Source: Stutzerimonas stutzeri (lineage in GTDB: Bacteria; Pseudomonadota; Gammaproteobacteria; Pseudomonadales; Pseudomonadaceae). Taken from it: DNA of 64,000 nt. The stretch covers positions 310,001 through 374,000 of the forward strand of contig NZ_JAMOHZ010000004.1 in assembly GCF_024448715.1 (NCBI RefSeq). Direction: 5' to 3'. Made by a program: the position numbers and the translations under genes. The notes below the pieces were generated by a model that was given only the letters and a program-made list of their open reading frames with translations, did no database searches and was not told where the DNA came from. Positions 26,587-37,123 of the stretch are shown here, piece by piece. Numbering within the stretch: position 1 is the first letter of the stretch; the number at the start of each line of letters is the position of its first letter.

Positions 26587-27042
26587 TCAATGGCTGCCGG
26601 AGTGACCGAAGCCGCCCGCGCCGCGATCGCTGCTATCGAATTCATTCACCAGCTCGAACTGTGCCTGGATCACCGGCACCAGCATGAGCTGCGCGATGCG
26701 CTCGCCAACCGCGATGTCGAATCGGGTCTGGCCGCGGTTCCAGCAGGAGACCATCAGCTCGCCCTGGTAGTCGGAGTCGATCAGGCCGACCAGATTGCCG
26801 AGCACGATGCCATGCTTGTGACCGAGCCCCGAACGCGGCAGAACCAGCGCCGCGAGATTCGGGTCGGCAATATGGATCGACAGGCCGGTTGGGATGAGCA
26901 GGGTCTGGCCCGGCTCGAGGGTGGTGTCGGCCTGCAGCATGGCGCGCAGGTCGAGGCCGGCGGAACCGCTGGTGGCATAGGCGGGCAGGGGGAAATCCCG
27001 GCCAAGGCGTGGGTCGAGAATTTTCGCTTGGAGTTTGTGCAT
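26587..27042 (-). CDS. dut: dUTP diphosphatase
   Basis: 151 residues with the five trimeric dUTPase motifs visible: [38 protein letters not shown] and the C-terminal [10 protein letters not shown]. It hydrolyses dUTP to dUMP and PPi. It directly follows coaBC with one intergenic base, as in most gammaproteobacteria. Confidence 0.97.
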   Translation of the reverse strand: MHKLQAKILDPRLGRDFPLPAYATSGSAGLDLRAMLQADTTLEPGQTLLIPTGLSIHIADPNLAALVLPRSGLGHKHGIVLGNLVGLIDSDYQGELMVSCWNRGQTRFDIAVGERIAQLMLVPVIQAQFELVNEFDSSDRGAGGFGHSGSH

Positions 27043-27043
27043 G

Positions 27044-28252
27044 TTAGGCCTGATGAAAACGGTCGGCGATGAAGGCGATCAGCTGACGGGCGATATGCCC
27101 TTTGCTGGCCTGGCTGAAACGGGTTTCGTGCTGCTGACGGTCGATTACCGTGACGGCATTTTCTTCGCTGTTGAAGCCGATGCTGGGATTAGCGACGTCG
27201 TTGGCAACGATCAAATCGAGATTCTTGTCACGTAGCTTGCGTGTGGCGTACTCCAGCAGATTCTCGGTTTCGGCCGCAAAACCGACGCTGAACGGGCGAT
27301 CTTCGCGGCCGGCCAGAGTGGCGAGAATATCGGGATTGCGGACCATCTGCAGAAGCAAACCATCACCTTTGGTAGGGTCTTTCTTCAGTTTGTGCGGCGC
27401 GACCACTTCCGGACGGTAGTCCGCAACGGCGGCGGCGGCGATGAAGAGGTCGCAAGGCATTGCCGCTTCGCAGGCGGCGAGCATGTCGCGGGCGCTGACA
27501 ACATCGATGCGCTGCACCCGATCGGGTGTCGGCAGAAATACCGGGCCCGCTACCAGCGTCACGCGAGCACCGGCTTCGGCGGCGGCTTCGGCCAACGCGA
27601 AGCCCATCTTGCCGGAGCTGTGATTGGTGATGTAACGCACCGGATCGATGTTTTCCTGGGTCGGGCCAGCAGTGATCAGCAAATGCTGGCCGGTCAACAG
27701 GCTGCGTTCGAAGCAGTCGGCGGCAGCCTGGGCCAGATCATCCGCTTCCATCATCCGGCCCATGCCGACGTCGCCACAGGCCTGGCTGCCCGCTGCGGGG
27801 CCGAACATGCGAATGCCTCGTTGTTGTAGCAGGGCGTGGTTCGCCTGGGTCGCCGGATCGGCCCACATCGCCTGATTCATCGCCGGGGCCAGCGCGACCG
27901 GTGCGTTGGTCGCCAGCACCAGCGTGGTCAGTAAGTCGTTGGCGATGCCTTGGGCCAGGCGCGCCATGAGATCCGCAGTGGCGGGTGCGACCAGAATCAA
28001 GTCGGCCCAGCGGGCCAGCTCGATATGCCCCATGGCGGCCTCGGCGGCGGGGTCGAGCAGATCCAGATGAACCGGGTGGCCGGAAAGAGCCTGAAGCGTC
28101 AGCGGGGTGATGAATTCGCGTCCGCCGCTGGTCATCACGACGCGCACCTCGGCGCCCTGATCGCGGAGCCGGCGAACCAGCTCGGCACTCTTGTAGGCGG
28201 CGATGCCGCCGCCGACGCCCAGGACGATGCGTTTACGATAAAGCCGCTGCAT
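27044..28252 (-). CDS. coaBC: Bifunctional phosphopantothenoylcysteine decarboxylase/synthetase
   Basis: 402 residues. N-terminal flavin decarboxylase domain: [11 protein letters not shown], the active-site histidine in [11 protein letters not shown], and [10 protein letters not shown]-terminal CTP-dependent synthetase domain: [26 protein letters not shown] and the lysine-rich AAVADYRP...HKLKK. Coenzyme A synthesis. It is divergent from radC, standard order. Confidence 0.96.
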   Translation of the reverse strand: MQRLYRKRIVLGVGGGIAAYKSAELVRRLRDQGAEVRVVMTSGGREFITPLTLQALSGHPVHLDLLDPAAEAAMGHIELARWADLILVAPATADLMARLAQGIANDLLTTLVLATNAPVALAPAMNQAMWADPATQANHALLQQRGIRMFGPAAGSQACGDVGMGRMMEADDLAQAAADCFERSLLTGQHLLITAGPTQENIDPVRYITNHSSGKMGFALAEAAAEAGARVTLVAGPVFLPTPDRVQRIDVVSARDMLAACEAAMPCDLFIAAAAVADYRPEVVAPHKLKKDPTKGDGLLLQMVRNPDILATLAGREDRPFSVGFAAETENLLEYATRKLRDKNLDLIVANDVANPSIGFNSEENAVTVIDRQQHETRFSQASKGHIARQLIAFIADRFHQA

Positions 28253-28372
28253 AGGCCTGCCTTGTTACGGGTGAGAACTGGTTCCGGCGGGGGCCGGTTG
28301 CCGTCGATAAAAGGTCGTTAAGATAGCACAGCGCCCTCACAGGACGAGGGGCACGCTCAACATGGAGGTGAC

Positions 28373-29047
28373 ATGAGCATTCGTGACTGGCCCGCGGCGG
28401 AACGTCCGCGGGAAAAGCTTCTGGAGCAGGGCGCGGCGGCCTTGTCCGACGCGGAACTGCTGGCGATATTTCTGCGCACCGGGGTGGCCGGCAAGAGCGC
28501 GGTTGATCTCGCCAGACATTTACTCAGCGAGTTCGGCAGCCTGCGCGCGTTGCTTGAAAGCGATCTTGAGCAGTTCGGCAGCCATCTGGGGCTGGGGCCG
28601 GCCAAGTTCGCCCAGCTGCAGGCGGTGCTGGAAATGGCCAGGCGACACCTGGCCGAGCGCATCCGCCGCGATTCGGCACTGGAAAGCCCCCAGGCAGTAC
28701 GCGATTACCTCAAGGCGCGGCTGCGGCACGAGCCGCACGAACTCTTCGCCTGCCTGTTTCTCGATTCGAAGCACCGCGTGCTGGCCTTTGAAGTGTTGTT
28801 TCACGGCACCATCGATGGTGCCAGCGTCTATCCGCGACAGGTCGTCAAGCGCGCGCTGGCGCAGAACGCGGCGGCCGTCATCCTGACCCACAATCACCCC
28901 TCGGGCGGCGCCGAGCCCAGCCAGGCTGATCGGCAGCTGACCCGCAAGCTCACCGACGCGCTGGCGCTGATTGATGTGCGGGTGCTCGATCACTTCATCG
29001 TCGGCGATGGCGAGCCGCTGTCCATGGCCGAGTACGGCTGGATGTGA
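28373..29047 (+). CDS. radC: RadC/JAB-domain protein
   Basis: 224 residues. An N-terminal helix-hairpin-helix-like region ([14 protein letters not shown]) precedes the JAMM metalloprotease-like motif [14 protein letters not shown]. Family name from an E. coli locus once thought to be radC; the true biochemical role is unclear. Housekeeping copy adjacent to coaBC-dut. Confidence 0.94.
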   Translation: MSIRDWPAAERPREKLLEQGAAALSDAELLAIFLRTGVAGKSAVDLARHLLSEFGSLRALLESDLEQFGSHLGLGPAKFAQLQAVLEMARRHLAERIRRDSALESPQAVRDYLKARLRHEPHELFACLFLDSKHRVLAFEVLFHGTIDGASVYPRQVVKRALAQNAAAVILTHNHPSGGAEPSQADRQLTRKLTDALALIDVRVLDHFIVGDGEPLSMAEYGWM

Positions 29048-29057
29048 GCGGCGCTGC

Positions 29058-30398
29058 TCATGCCAGCAGCGGTACCAGCAGCAGTGGCAGCAGTACGCTC
29101 AGCACGAAGCGGCCATTCCAGCCGACGGCGATGCGCCAGGGCGAAAGCTGGGCGTGGCGAGCCAATAGAAGGGCGGATGGGCCATAGGGCGATAGCAACA
29201 TCGCCAAGGAAAAGCCGAACAGCAGCGCGACCGCCGGCTGCATCACCGCGACGCCCTGACTCGCCAGCTGCGCCAGCAGGGCCGCGCAAATGTTCAGCGA
29301 GATCAGCGGCGCTACGCCCAGCAGCGCCAGCACGATGATTACCAGCGTACCGAACGCACCCAGCGCGAACAGCACAAGGGGAGTGGCACCGAGATGATCG
29401 GACAGGTGATGCACCGGCAACACCGCGGCGACCAGGCCGGCCAGCAACGCCGAGCTGGCGAAAATAAAGGTCTCGTTACGCATGCCAATGAGGGTATCGC
29501 TGACTTCGCCGAATACCTGACGTGGCGCTATCCGTTGCCAAAGCAGAATTGTGATTACGGCGAGCGGCACTAGCAGCATCGCTGCCTGAGTGGCGGAAAG
29601 CCAGGTCAGCGCAGCCAACATGGCGATCAGCACGATGCCGATCAGGCTGCCGACGAGCAGACCGCGGAAGCTGCCACGCGTCTGCTCCGAATGTGTCTGA
29701 GGTTCGGAAGCAGGATGGGCCAGTTGCTGCAAACGACGATTCTCTGCCGCCCAGCCGAACAGCAGCAGAAGCACGCCGCCGAGCAGCCCGAACGGCAATA
29801 GCGCGCTCCAGCTCAGTCCCGGTATTTCACGAGTAAGGATGGCCACCGCGACGCTGGTGGGTGCCAGCAAGGGCACCAGCGCGAAACCGCGCAGCGAGGT
29901 AACCATTACCCCGCGTCTACCTTCGCGACGCTGGGTGTCGCTATAGGGGCGCCGCTCGAGATGGCGTTCCAGCGAACCGCAGATCAGATTGAGCATGCCG
30001 AAGCTCAGGATCGAACTGATCGCAAACGTGCTCATCAGATAACCGGGATAGAGCCAGGTACGTGGCCCTGCCAATAACAGGCGATGCAGCTCGCTGAGCT
30101 GATGCAATCGTTTGACCAGGCAATGCATCAAACCCAATGCGCCGATGAACGCAGCGTAATAAGCGGCCGAGGACAACATGCGCGCACCCTGTTGCCAGTT
30201 CGCTTCGCCGGTCAGCAGCCAGTAGCCGAGCAATGCCAGGGTGACGACGCCGAGCCGACGCGGGTAAGGCATCAGCGAACGCCAATGCCAGACGAAGAAA
30301 GCCGCTAGCAGAGCACCGCTGATGACGCTCAGCGGCTGCAGTTGGGTCGTCAGGGCCAGCAGCTCGAAGAGTAGTGCCAGCGGCAATAACGCGGTCAT
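29058..30398 (-). CDS. Multi-pass inner membrane protein, possible ion transporter superfamily
   Basis: 446 residues with roughly eleven to twelve hydrophobic helices and a cytoplasmic loop near residues 150-165 (ERHLERRPYSDTQRREGRRG). Two regions, SLRGFALVPLLAPTSVAVAIL and GFSLAMLLSPYGPSALLLARH, recall the paired re-entrant loops of IT-superfamily (DASS/CitM-like) carriers, each rich in Pro, Gly and Ser. No family assigned with certainty. It is convergent with radC. Confidence 0.82.
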   Translation of the reverse strand: MTALLPLALLFELLALTTQLQPLSVISGALLAAFFVWHWRSLMPYPRRLGVVTLALLGYWLLTGEANWQQGARMLSSAAYYAAFIGALGLMHCLVKRLHQLSELHRLLLAGPRTWLYPGYLMSTFAISSILSFGMLNLICGSLERHLERRPYSDTQRREGRRGVMVTSLRGFALVPLLAPTSVAVAILTREIPGLSWSALLPFGLLGGVLLLLFGWAAENRRLQQLAHPASEPQTHSEQTRGSFRGLLVGSLIGIVLIAMLAALTWLSATQAAMLLVPLAVITILLWQRIAPRQVFGEVSDTLIGMRNETFIFASSALLAGLVAAVLPVHHLSDHLGATPLVLFALGAFGTLVIIVLALLGVAPLISLNICAALLAQLASQGVAVMQPAVALLFGFSLAMLLSPYGPSALLLARHAQLSPWRIAVGWNGRFVLSVLLPLLLVPLLA

Positions 30399-30586
30399 CG
30401 AGCTAGCAGCTCACGTTGCCGGGCGCCACGTTTGTACACGCTTTCGCCGAAGAGGCTGGTGCCGGAGGCTTGAGCCTGTTGCAGCAGGGCGATGGAATAG
30501 TCGGACGTGTGCATGGCGCTCGGTCACGGATGGCTTGCGTAGGAGACTGGCAGTCTTTAGGCTTTCGGTCAATTGAGGCGGAATAT

Positions 30587-30605
30587 TATTTCGCAGTGCG
30601 AAATA
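30587..30605. promoter_or_regulatory. Candidate operator, near-perfect palindrome
   Basis: TATTTCGCAGTGCGAAATA has perfect 9-base arms around a single central base. It lies about 70 bases upstream of the 3-hydroxyacyl-CoA dehydrogenase start. The symmetry suits a dimeric repressor of a catabolic gene; which family (IclR, MarR, TetR) cannot be told from the site, and no such regulator gene is adjacent. Confidence 0.6.
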
Positions 30606-30620
30606 TCACTTCTAATAACA

Positions 30621-30649
30621 ACCCAAGACAGACGTACCCAAGACAGACG
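30621..30649. repeat. Tandem 15-base direct repeat
   Basis: ACCCAAGACAGACG occurs at 30621-30634 and again at 30636-30649, a period of 15 bases, between the palindrome at 30587 and the Shine-Dalgarno of the next gene. It lies in the likely 5' untranslated region. Confidence 0.85.
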
Positions 30650-30674
30650 CAACGCATCCATTGAGGAGGTTCGC

Positions 30675-32192
30675 ATGTTTTCCCGTATCGGCATTATCGG
30701 CGCCGGCGCCATGGGGCGCGGCATCGCGCAGTTATTCGCTAGCGCCGGCCAGCAGGTCTGGCTGTATGACAGTCGCCCCGAAACCATCGATCAGGCGCTG
30801 CAGTTCAACCGGGAGCTGCTCGAACGCAGCGTTGCCAAGGGGCGTTTGAGTGCCGACGAGTTATCGGCAATTCAGGGACGTATGCAGCCTGCGCACCAAT
30901 TGGCTGAGTTGTCCGGCTGCGATTTGCTGATCGAAGCCATCGTCGAGAATCTCGAGGCCAAGCAGAGCCTCTTCGTGGAGCTGGAAGGTTTGATCGCCGC
31001 CGACGCCGTGCTCGCGACCAATACCTCGTCGCTGTCGGTGACCCGCATCGCCAGCGCCTGCGCGCGTCCCGAGCGGGTAGCCGGTTTTCACTTCTTCAAT
31101 CCGGTGACGTTGATGAAGCTCGTCGAGGTGGTCCGCGGCGAACGCACCGAGCCGACGGTCATCGAGCGGCTGGTACAGCTGGCCGAACATGCGGGCCACT
31201 TTCCGGCTATCACTCCCGACACTCCCGGTTTTCTCGTCAACCATGCCGGTCGCGCCTATGGCACCGAGGCCCAGCGGATTCTCAGCGAGGGCATCGCTAC
31301 CCCGGAGCAGATCGATCGAATCCTGCGCGACGGTCCGGGCTTTCGCATGGGGCCGTTCGAACTGTTCGATCTGACCGGCCTTGATATTTCACATGCGGTG
31401 ATGGAGTCGGTGCACGACCAGTTCTATTACGATCCGCGTTACACCCCGTCTTACCTCGCGGCGCAACGGGTTGCGGCGGGTCTGCTCGGGCGTAAAACCG
31501 GTCAGGGCTTCTATCGTTATCAGGACGGCCAGCAGATTCGCTCGCCGGAGCCCCGCTTGGAAGCAGTGACAGTCGATAGGCCGTTCTGGCTCGACAGCAT
31601 CGAACCCGAGCTCCGCGGGCGTGTCGGTGCGATCCTGCAGCAAGCCGGCGCCATGCTCGAAGACGGTGCGGGGCCATCGGACCAAGCCATCTGCTTGATC
31701 ACGCCATTGGGTGAGGACGCCAGCAACTGCATCGAGCGACTGGCGCTGCCGGCGGTGCGTGCCATTGCGCTGGATACGTTCAGCGATTTCGACAAGCGCC
31801 GCGTATTGATGCGTCAGCCAGCACTCGACCCTGCTCTGGAAGCTCAGGCGCGCCAGGCGCTGGGCGCCGATGGCGTGCCGGTGGAAGTGATCAATGACTC
31901 GCCGGGATTCGTCAGTCAGCGAATCGTCGCCAGCATCGTCAACCTTGGCTGCGAAATTGCGCAGAAGGGGATAGCCTTGCCGGACACCCTCGATCGCGCC
32001 GTGCAGCTTGCGCTGGGTTATCCGAAAGGGCCGCTGGGGTTTGCCGAACGCTACAACCCGGCGCGCATTCTCACCATTCTCGAAGCCATGCAGGCCTGCT
32101 ACGGCAACGAGCCACGCTATCGACCGAGCCCTTGGTTGCGCCGGCGGGTGCAGCTCGGCCTGCCGCTGGCCGCGCCGGATATGCCGCGCTGA
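30675..32192 (+). CDS. 3-hydroxyacyl-CoA dehydrogenase, PaaH/HbdA-like two-domain type
   Basis: 505 residues. N-terminal Rossmann GIIGAGAMGRGIAQLF, the catalytic histidine in GFHFFNPVTLMKLVEVV, then two successive 3HCDH C-terminal domains (DTPGFLVNHAGRAYGTEA and NDSPGFVSQRIVASIVNLG). This duplicated architecture at about 505 residues is that of PaaH (3-hydroxyadipyl-CoA dehydrogenase) and related 3-hydroxybutyryl-CoA dehydrogenases. Start 30675 has GAGGAGG 5 bases upstream; the frame upstream runs through the palindrome and repeats. No other paa genes are near, so the substrate is open. Confidence 0.92.
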   Translation: MFSRIGIIGAGAMGRGIAQLFASAGQQVWLYDSRPETIDQALQFNRELLERSVAKGRLSADELSAIQGRMQPAHQLAELSGCDLLIEAIVENLEAKQSLFVELEGLIAADAVLATNTSSLSVTRIASACARPERVAGFHFFNPVTLMKLVEVVRGERTEPTVIERLVQLAEHAGHFPAITPDTPGFLVNHAGRAYGTEAQRILSEGIATPEQIDRILRDGPGFRMGPFELFDLTGLDISHAVMESVHDQFYYDPRYTPSYLAAQRVAAGLLGRKTGQGFYRYQDGQQIRSPEPRLEAVTVDRPFWLDSIEPELRGRVGAILQQAGAMLEDGAGPSDQAICLITPLGEDASNCIERLALPAVRAIALDTFSDFDKRRVLMRQPALDPALEAQARQALGADGVPVEVINDSPGFVSQRIVASIVNLGCEIAQKGIALPDTLDRAVQLALGYPKGPLGFAERYNPARILTILEAMQACYGNEPRYRPSPWLRRRVQLGLPLAAPDMPR

Positions 32193-32370
32193 AGTCAAGT
32201 CGCGGGCTCGATGCGTTTCTGAAGAAACGGAGGGGATTTAAGCTTCGCAGTGCGCTGCCGCTAACCCGGTAAACCCGGCCATGCAGGCCATTTGCTACCA
32301 ATGAACACTGTTCATCGGTAGCGGAGATGGGTACAACAGCTTTTTACCGGATGACAACAAGAGGCCATCG

Positions 32371-33939
32371 ATGCGCCCTGCCTTCCGTCTTCACCCCAAA
32401 GCCTGTCTACTCCACGCAACGGCACTGCTGGGGCTGCTGCTGTTTCATGGCTGGATGGAGCTGCCGTTCTATCTGACCGCAATTTCGGTTCTGCTGCTCG
32501 GTCTGTGGCCCTGGCTCGGTCCGTGGCGCTCCCAACCCTGCGAGCTGGCAGCTGCCGGTTCCGATGTTCAGAGCTTTAATGACCTGAGCAAAAACCTCTC
32601 GCGCCACACTTGTCACAACGCACTCGCCGCCGCGCAGGTGTCGTTCAGCGCTGAGCAGCTCGCCACACGTCTGCAGTCACAGCTGGCGGCGGTCGGTGAA
32701 ATTGCCAGCGGTGCCGAGGCGATGACCACAACCGAGCAAGACAGTGCCGGCCGTGCGCGGCAGGCATTGGAAGCGGCTGAAGCGGTGCGGCGCAGCAGCG
32801 ACAGCGGGCGTGCCGAGCTGCAGCATGCGATCGAGCGCATGCAACAGCTCAGCGCGCAGACCGAAGCCAGCCGGGAGCTGCTTGACGGGCTTTCGGCGCG
32901 TACCGAAGAGATTCGTCAGATCACCGATGTGATCCAATCCATCGCCAGCCAGACCAATCTGCTCGCGCTCAATGCCGCCATCGAGGCGGCGCGTGCCGGC
33001 GACGCCGGGCGTGGTTTTGCGGTAGTGGCCGACGAGGTGCGCAACCTCGCCGGCCGCACCAGCAGCGCTACCGAAGAAGTCGGTCGGATGGTCAGCGATA
33101 TCGGTGAACAGAGCGCGGCGGTGGTCAGCCATATCCAGAAGCAGGCCAGCGAGCTCGACGAAGCCGCAGCGCAGATAGCTGAGACGGGAACCCAGCTCAC
33201 CGGTATCGCCGACCTGGCCGGGAATGTCGAAACCCAGGTGGCGGAGATCACTTCAGGCACAGCGAGTAACCACGAACGGCTTTCGCAGCTATTTGTCGCC
33301 CTGGACCAGCTGCGCGGCGACGCCCTCGAAAGCGAGACTCAGACTCGTCAACTGGAGCAGGCGGCCGAGAAACTCGTCGGTCAGGCCGAAGCCGTCAGCG
33401 AACAGCTCGCCGAAGTGCAACTCGACGACTATCACCAGCACATTTTCGACTTGGCGCGTGAGGGCTCGGCAGCCATCAGTGCGCGCTTCGAGGCCGATCT
33501 GGACGCCGGTCGGCTGACGATCGACGACCTCTTTGACCGCAATTACCAGGCGCAGCCCGGCACCAATCCGACTCGATATCACACGCGCTTCGACCGCTAC
33601 GCTGACGAAGTTCTGCCGGCCGTCCAGGAACCTCTGCTTGGGCGTAACGATGCGCTGGTTTACGCCATCGCCACCACGCCGGACGGCTACGTGCCGACCC
33701 ACAATCGCGCCTTCAGCCAGCCGCCGGTTGGCGACCCGGCGATCGATATGGTCAAAAGCCGCAGCAAACGCTTGTTCAATGACCGCACTGGCGCTCGCTG
33801 CGGCAGTCACGAGCGCAAGGTGTTGTTGCAGACTTACAGTCGCGACACCGGCGAGTTGATGCACGATATCTCGGTGCCGATCATGGTTCGCGGGCGTCAC
33901 TGGGGCGGTCTGCGCCTGGGTTATCGCCCCGAGCCTTAG
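32371..33939 (+). CDS. Methyl-accepting chemotaxis protein with C-terminal cytoplasmic sensor
   Basis: 522 residues. Two closely spaced N-terminal membrane helices (about 12-28 and 33-50) leave essentially no periplasmic domain. The signalling tip is canonical at about 190-225 ([20 protein letters not shown]). The receptor continues past the usual end with about 170 residues that look like a Cache/PAS-type sensor ([50 protein letters not shown]). So the sensor lies on the cytoplasmic, C-terminal side, a known but less common layout. No che genes nearby. Its ligand is unknown. Confidence 0.92.
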   Translation: MRPAFRLHPKACLLHATALLGLLLFHGWMELPFYLTAISVLLLGLWPWLGPWRSQPCELAAAGSDVQSFNDLSKNLSRHTCHNALAAAQVSFSAEQLATRLQSQLAAVGEIASGAEAMTTTEQDSAGRARQALEAAEAVRRSSDSGRAELQHAIERMQQLSAQTEASRELLDGLSARTEEIRQITDVIQSIASQTNLLALNAAIEAARAGDAGRGFAVVADEVRNLAGRTSSATEEVGRMVSDIGEQSAAVVSHIQKQASELDEAAAQIAETGTQLTGIADLAGNVETQVAEITSGTASNHERLSQLFVALDQLRGDALESETQTRQLEQAAEKLVGQAEAVSEQLAEVQLDDYHQHIFDLAREGSAAISARFEADLDAGRLTIDDLFDRNYQAQPGTNPTRYHTRFDRYADEVLPAVQEPLLGRNDALVYAIATTPDGYVPTHNRAFSQPPVGDPAIDMVKSRSKRLFNDRTGARCGSHERKVLLQTYSRDTGELMHDISVPIMVRGRHWGGLRLGYRPEP

Positions 33940-34061
33940 CTCTCGCGGAGGAGGTGCGTTGGCAAAAGCGCCTTGATCTTTGGCACTCGCCCGCCACTCA
34001 TGACCGCCCGGTGCACCGAAAGGATGGCTAAGCTTGTAGCTGAGGCCATCCGGAGCTAGTC

Positions 34062-34586
34062 ATGAAAACGCTGACCGATCATCTGTCGCAATACGCCGCC
34101 TATCACCGCGACCCGCGCAATCTGCTCAGCCATTTCATCGGAATTCCGATGATCGTGTTGGCGGTCGCGGTGTTGCTGTCGCGTCCCGGCATGGAGCTGT
34201 CCGGTATCTGGGTGAGCCCAGCGGCGCTGGTCGCTCTCGCCGCGGGGTTATTCTATCTGCGGCTAGATTTGCGTTATGCGCTGCTTATGAGTCTGGTGTT
34301 GCTGCTCTGCGTCTGGGCGGGCGCATTGCTGGCGCGGCAGACGACAGCCGTCTGGCTGACTCTGGGTATCGGATTATTCGTGGTGGGCTGGATTATCCAG
34401 TTCGTCGGCCACTACTTCGAAGGACGCAAACCGGCCTTCGTCGATGATCTGACCGGGCTGATCATCGGACCGCTGTTCGTCGCGGCCGAGCTGGGCTTCC
34501 TGCTCGGCTTGCGTGAGCCGCTGCGTCAGGCCATTGAGGCGCGAGTTGGGCCGGTGCGGCTGCGCCAGCGCACGGTCGACGCCTGA
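34062..34586 (+). CDS. Mpo1-like (DUF962/YGL010w) membrane protein
   Basis: 174 residues with four to five membrane helices. The family's histidine motifs are present: YHRDPRNLLSHFIGIP at the N-terminus and QFVGHYFEGRKPA in the second half. Yeast Mpo1 is an Fe(II)-dependent dioxygenase that alpha-oxidises 2-hydroxy fatty acids; the bacterial members are uncharacterised. Single gene between a chemoreceptor gene and a convergent exported-protein gene. Confidence 0.9.
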   Translation: MKTLTDHLSQYAAYHRDPRNLLSHFIGIPMIVLAVAVLLSRPGMELSGIWVSPAALVALAAGLFYLRLDLRYALLMSLVLLLCVWAGALLARQTTAVWLTLGIGLFVVGWIIQFVGHYFEGRKPAFVDDLTGLIIGPLFVAAELGFLLGLREPLRQAIEARVGPVRLRQRTVDA

Positions 34587-34591
34587 TTGAC

Positions 34592-35338
34592 TTAGGGCGC
34601 GAGCGCCATCCACTGTTCGCTGAGACTGCGCGCGTGACGATCGACCATGATCGGCGCGAAGGCGCGTCCTGAGGCCGTATTGAAGCTGTTGTTGCCGCTG
34701 TTCATATCTTCGAGCGCGACCTTGAGAAAGTCCCAACGGGTTTTCAGCTTGGCAACGGCTGGATTCGATTTGGCGTCCAATGCCGCGAGCTGCTCGTCGA
34801 TTGACGGCACCAAGCGCCGCTCATCCTGGCCGAGGTAGGTATCCGGTTGCTCGCGTGCGATTTCGAAAGACCCGACATAGGCACGGCTGAGGTACTGAAC
34901 GGCGAGATATTCCACTTTGGCCGGTAGCTCGGCACGGAAATCGGCGCCTTGCTGGCTGCGCACCGCGGTAAGGAAGTCGCGTAGCGCCTTGCTCATCTGC
35001 AATGGCCAGCCCCACGGCATGTCGTCTTCCTCGTAGCCGAATCCGGCGCCTTCGCGCAGCGTGGCCTGAAGAACCTGATGCAATTCACGCAGTTCGTTGC
35101 TGGCGCCAGAAAAGCCCGTTACCGTGGCGTTCAGCGCCTGGAGGTCGCTTTCCATGCGCGCCAGATGCGCTTTCTGAAAGCCCTCGCCGCGGTAGAGCAG
35201 AAAACTGCTGGTGGCGCGGTTGGCATGTATCTGCATGCTTTCCAGCGCGGTGAAGGATTGAGCCTGGGCGGAATTGATCAATGCCGGGAACCAGCTCGCC
35301 AGCAAGGCCAGCGTCCATATCCATTTGCAATGACGCAT
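34592..35338 (-). CDS. Exported protein of unknown function
   Basis: 248 residues. Signal peptide MRHCKWIWTLALLASWFPALINSAQA then a largely helical mature part (ALESMQIHANRATSSFLLYRGEGF, DFLTAVRSQQGADFRAELPAKVEYL, VALEDMNSGNNSFNTASGRAFAPI). Start 35338 follows AAGGAG 8 bases upstream; the longer frame to 35392 is not needed. No known family recognised; it may be a periplasmic four-helix type protein. Convergent with the Mpo1-like gene, six bases apart. Confidence 0.78.
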   Translation of the reverse strand: MRHCKWIWTLALLASWFPALINSAQAQSFTALESMQIHANRATSSFLLYRGEGFQKAHLARMESDLQALNATVTGFSGASNELRELHQVLQATLREGAGFGYEEDDMPWGWPLQMSKALRDFLTAVRSQQGADFRAELPAKVEYLAVQYLSRAYVGSFEIAREQPDTYLGQDERRLVPSIDEQLAALDAKSNPAVAKLKTRWDFLKVALEDMNSGNNSFNTASGRAFAPIMVDRHARSLSEQWMALAP

Positions 35339-35512
35339 TGTCGCGCTCCTTTTTATTTTTATAGAAGCAAGTGCCGTATGGGACGGCAACACCGCAGTAG
35401 CCTAACCAGCTGATGGCACGTCGGTATCACACCAAAGAATGAATTAGCTTGGAGAGGCCGGTTGGCAGGCTGCCTTGGCCTTTTTGTCGCCAAGTATGAC
35501 CGTTCCGCCTGG

Positions 35513-37069
35513 CTAGAGCATGCGCTCCAGCCCGATCAGCTGACTGAACCAGGCATTGAAACGGCGCCAATTGCCGCCCGGTTCATCTAACAGAACCTTT
35601 CGTTGGCCCTCGTCTTCGGCGATCCAGATCAGCTGTTCACGACCGTTGCGCTCGATCAGCCGCACCTCGTAACTGATCGCGGGCGAGGTGCCTTCAAGGG
35701 TTAGCTGATGTACTTCGCTGGCCAGTTCGGGACTATGAATCAGAATGCCGACTTCGGTATTCCAGAGCACCGAGCGGGGATCGAGATTCAGCGAGCCGAG
35801 AAATACGTTCTCCTGGTCAAATACGGCGGCCTTGCTATGCAGGCTGGACTCGGATTCACCGATCAGGTTGTAGGACGTTTCCTGGTCCGGTTGCCGGCGC
35901 AGTTCGAATAGCCGTACGCCGGCCTTCAATAGCCTGGCGCGATAAGGCGCATAACCGCCATGGACCGCAGGGACGTCGGTGGCTTCGAGGGCATTGGTCA
36001 GTATTTTGATGGCGACGCCGTCTCTGGCGTGCCCGGCCAGATAATCGACGCCCTCATCGGTCGGCACGAAATAGGCCGAAACCAGGGTCATCGAGCGCCG
36101 GACCGCGTCCATGCTTGGTTGCAGCTGGGTGGTGAGCAGCAGCTTCTCGTCCGGAATCCCGTCTGCTTCGATCTTGTCCGGGTGGTCCCATAGTGCATCG
36201 CCTGGCGCCCAGATCAGCTCGTTCAGCCAGCTATCGAGCAACGGTTCCTGCAGCGCTCCCATCAGGTGTTGATAACGCTGGCTGTCTTTCTCTCGCTCGC
36301 TCCGCAGATATCCTGCGATCTTCCGACGCGCTTCGTTCAACTCGTCGACGCTGGGGGGATGCCGCAGAAAATGCTGGATCGGTACGCTCAGGTCATGGTT
36401 CCAGTACAGGTCGAAACTGCCTGCCAGCTGTTCGGCGACTGGGCCGGCGGCGAGCAGGTCGATGTCGGTGAAATTGAAGCGCTGATCGGCATCGAAATAT
36501 TCGTCACCCAGGTTGCGGCCGCCGATGATCGCCAGGCTGCTGTCGGCCAGCATGAGCTTGTTGTGCATGCGCCGATGCTGCTGTGAAAGATGAAGCAGGC
36601 GTCCGAGGGAGCGGGTGACGATGTTGCTGCGCCCGATGTGCAGCGGGTTGAAGACTCGGATGAGAATGTTCGGGTGAGCTGCCAGCGTCGCGATCTGGTA
36701 ATCGCTGCCGTCGCTGGTGGTGTCATCGAGTAAAAGTCGGACCCTGACGCCGCGGTCTGCGGCCTTGATCAGCTCATCGATCAGCGCGCGGGTGCTGAGA
36801 CCGTCGTGGACGATGTAGTACTGCACATCGAGGCTTGTCTCGGCTTGGCGAATCATTTCCATGCGCGCCGAGAACGCTTCGGAGCTCTCGGACAACAGAC
36901 GAAAGCCGGAGTCGCCCACAGGCTGATCGGCAGCAATCGACTCGATTCGTTGGGTCAGTTCCGAACCGTGGCTCGGTAGCCTATAGGACGGGGTCGTGGG
37001 GACGACGTGGCCGGCGCATCCAGCCAGCAACAGCATCGCCACAAGCAGCAGACGCATGCGCAAGGTCAC
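35513..37069 (-). CDS. Phospholipase D-family lipoprotein (ClsC-like cardiolipin synthase)
   Basis: 518 residues. A lipoprotein signal (LLLVAMLLLAGC) is followed by two HKD motifs: HNKLMLADS at 169 and HSKAAVFD at 411, each followed by an asparagine/glycine block (GGRNLGDEYF; GSLNLDPRS). This two-HKD arrangement at about 500 residues matches ClsC-type cardiolipin synthases and PLD-like proteins. The lipobox suggests anchoring to the outer face of the inner membrane or to the outer membrane. Transphosphatidylation is likely, though hydrolase activity is possible. Confidence 0.88.
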   Translation of the reverse strand: MTLRMRLLLVAMLLLAGCAGHVVPTTPSYRLPSHGSELTQRIESIAADQPVGDSGFRLLSESSEAFSARMEMIRQAETSLDVQYYIVHDGLSTRALIDELIKAADRGVRVRLLLDDTTSDGSDYQIATLAAHPNILIRVFNPLHIGRSNIVTRSLGRLLHLSQQHRRMHNKLMLADSSLAIIGGRNLGDEYFDADQRFNFTDIDLLAAGPVAEQLAGSFDLYWNHDLSVPIQHFLRHPPSVDELNEARRKIAGYLRSEREKDSQRYQHLMGALQEPLLDSWLNELIWAPGDALWDHPDKIEADGIPDEKLLLTTQLQPSMDAVRRSMTLVSAYFVPTDEGVDYLAGHARDGVAIKILTNALEATDVPAVHGGYAPYRARLLKAGVRLFELRRQPDQETSYNLIGESESSLHSKAAVFDQENVFLGSLNLDPRSVLWNTEVGILIHSPELASEVHQLTLEGTSPAISYEVRLIERNGREQLIWIAEDEGQRKVLLDEPGGNWRRFNAWFSQLIGLERML

Positions 37070-37123
37070 TCCTGTCGATGGTTATCGTTCCTTGGCAATT
37101 GGACGTCAGCGCAACGGCGAAAT

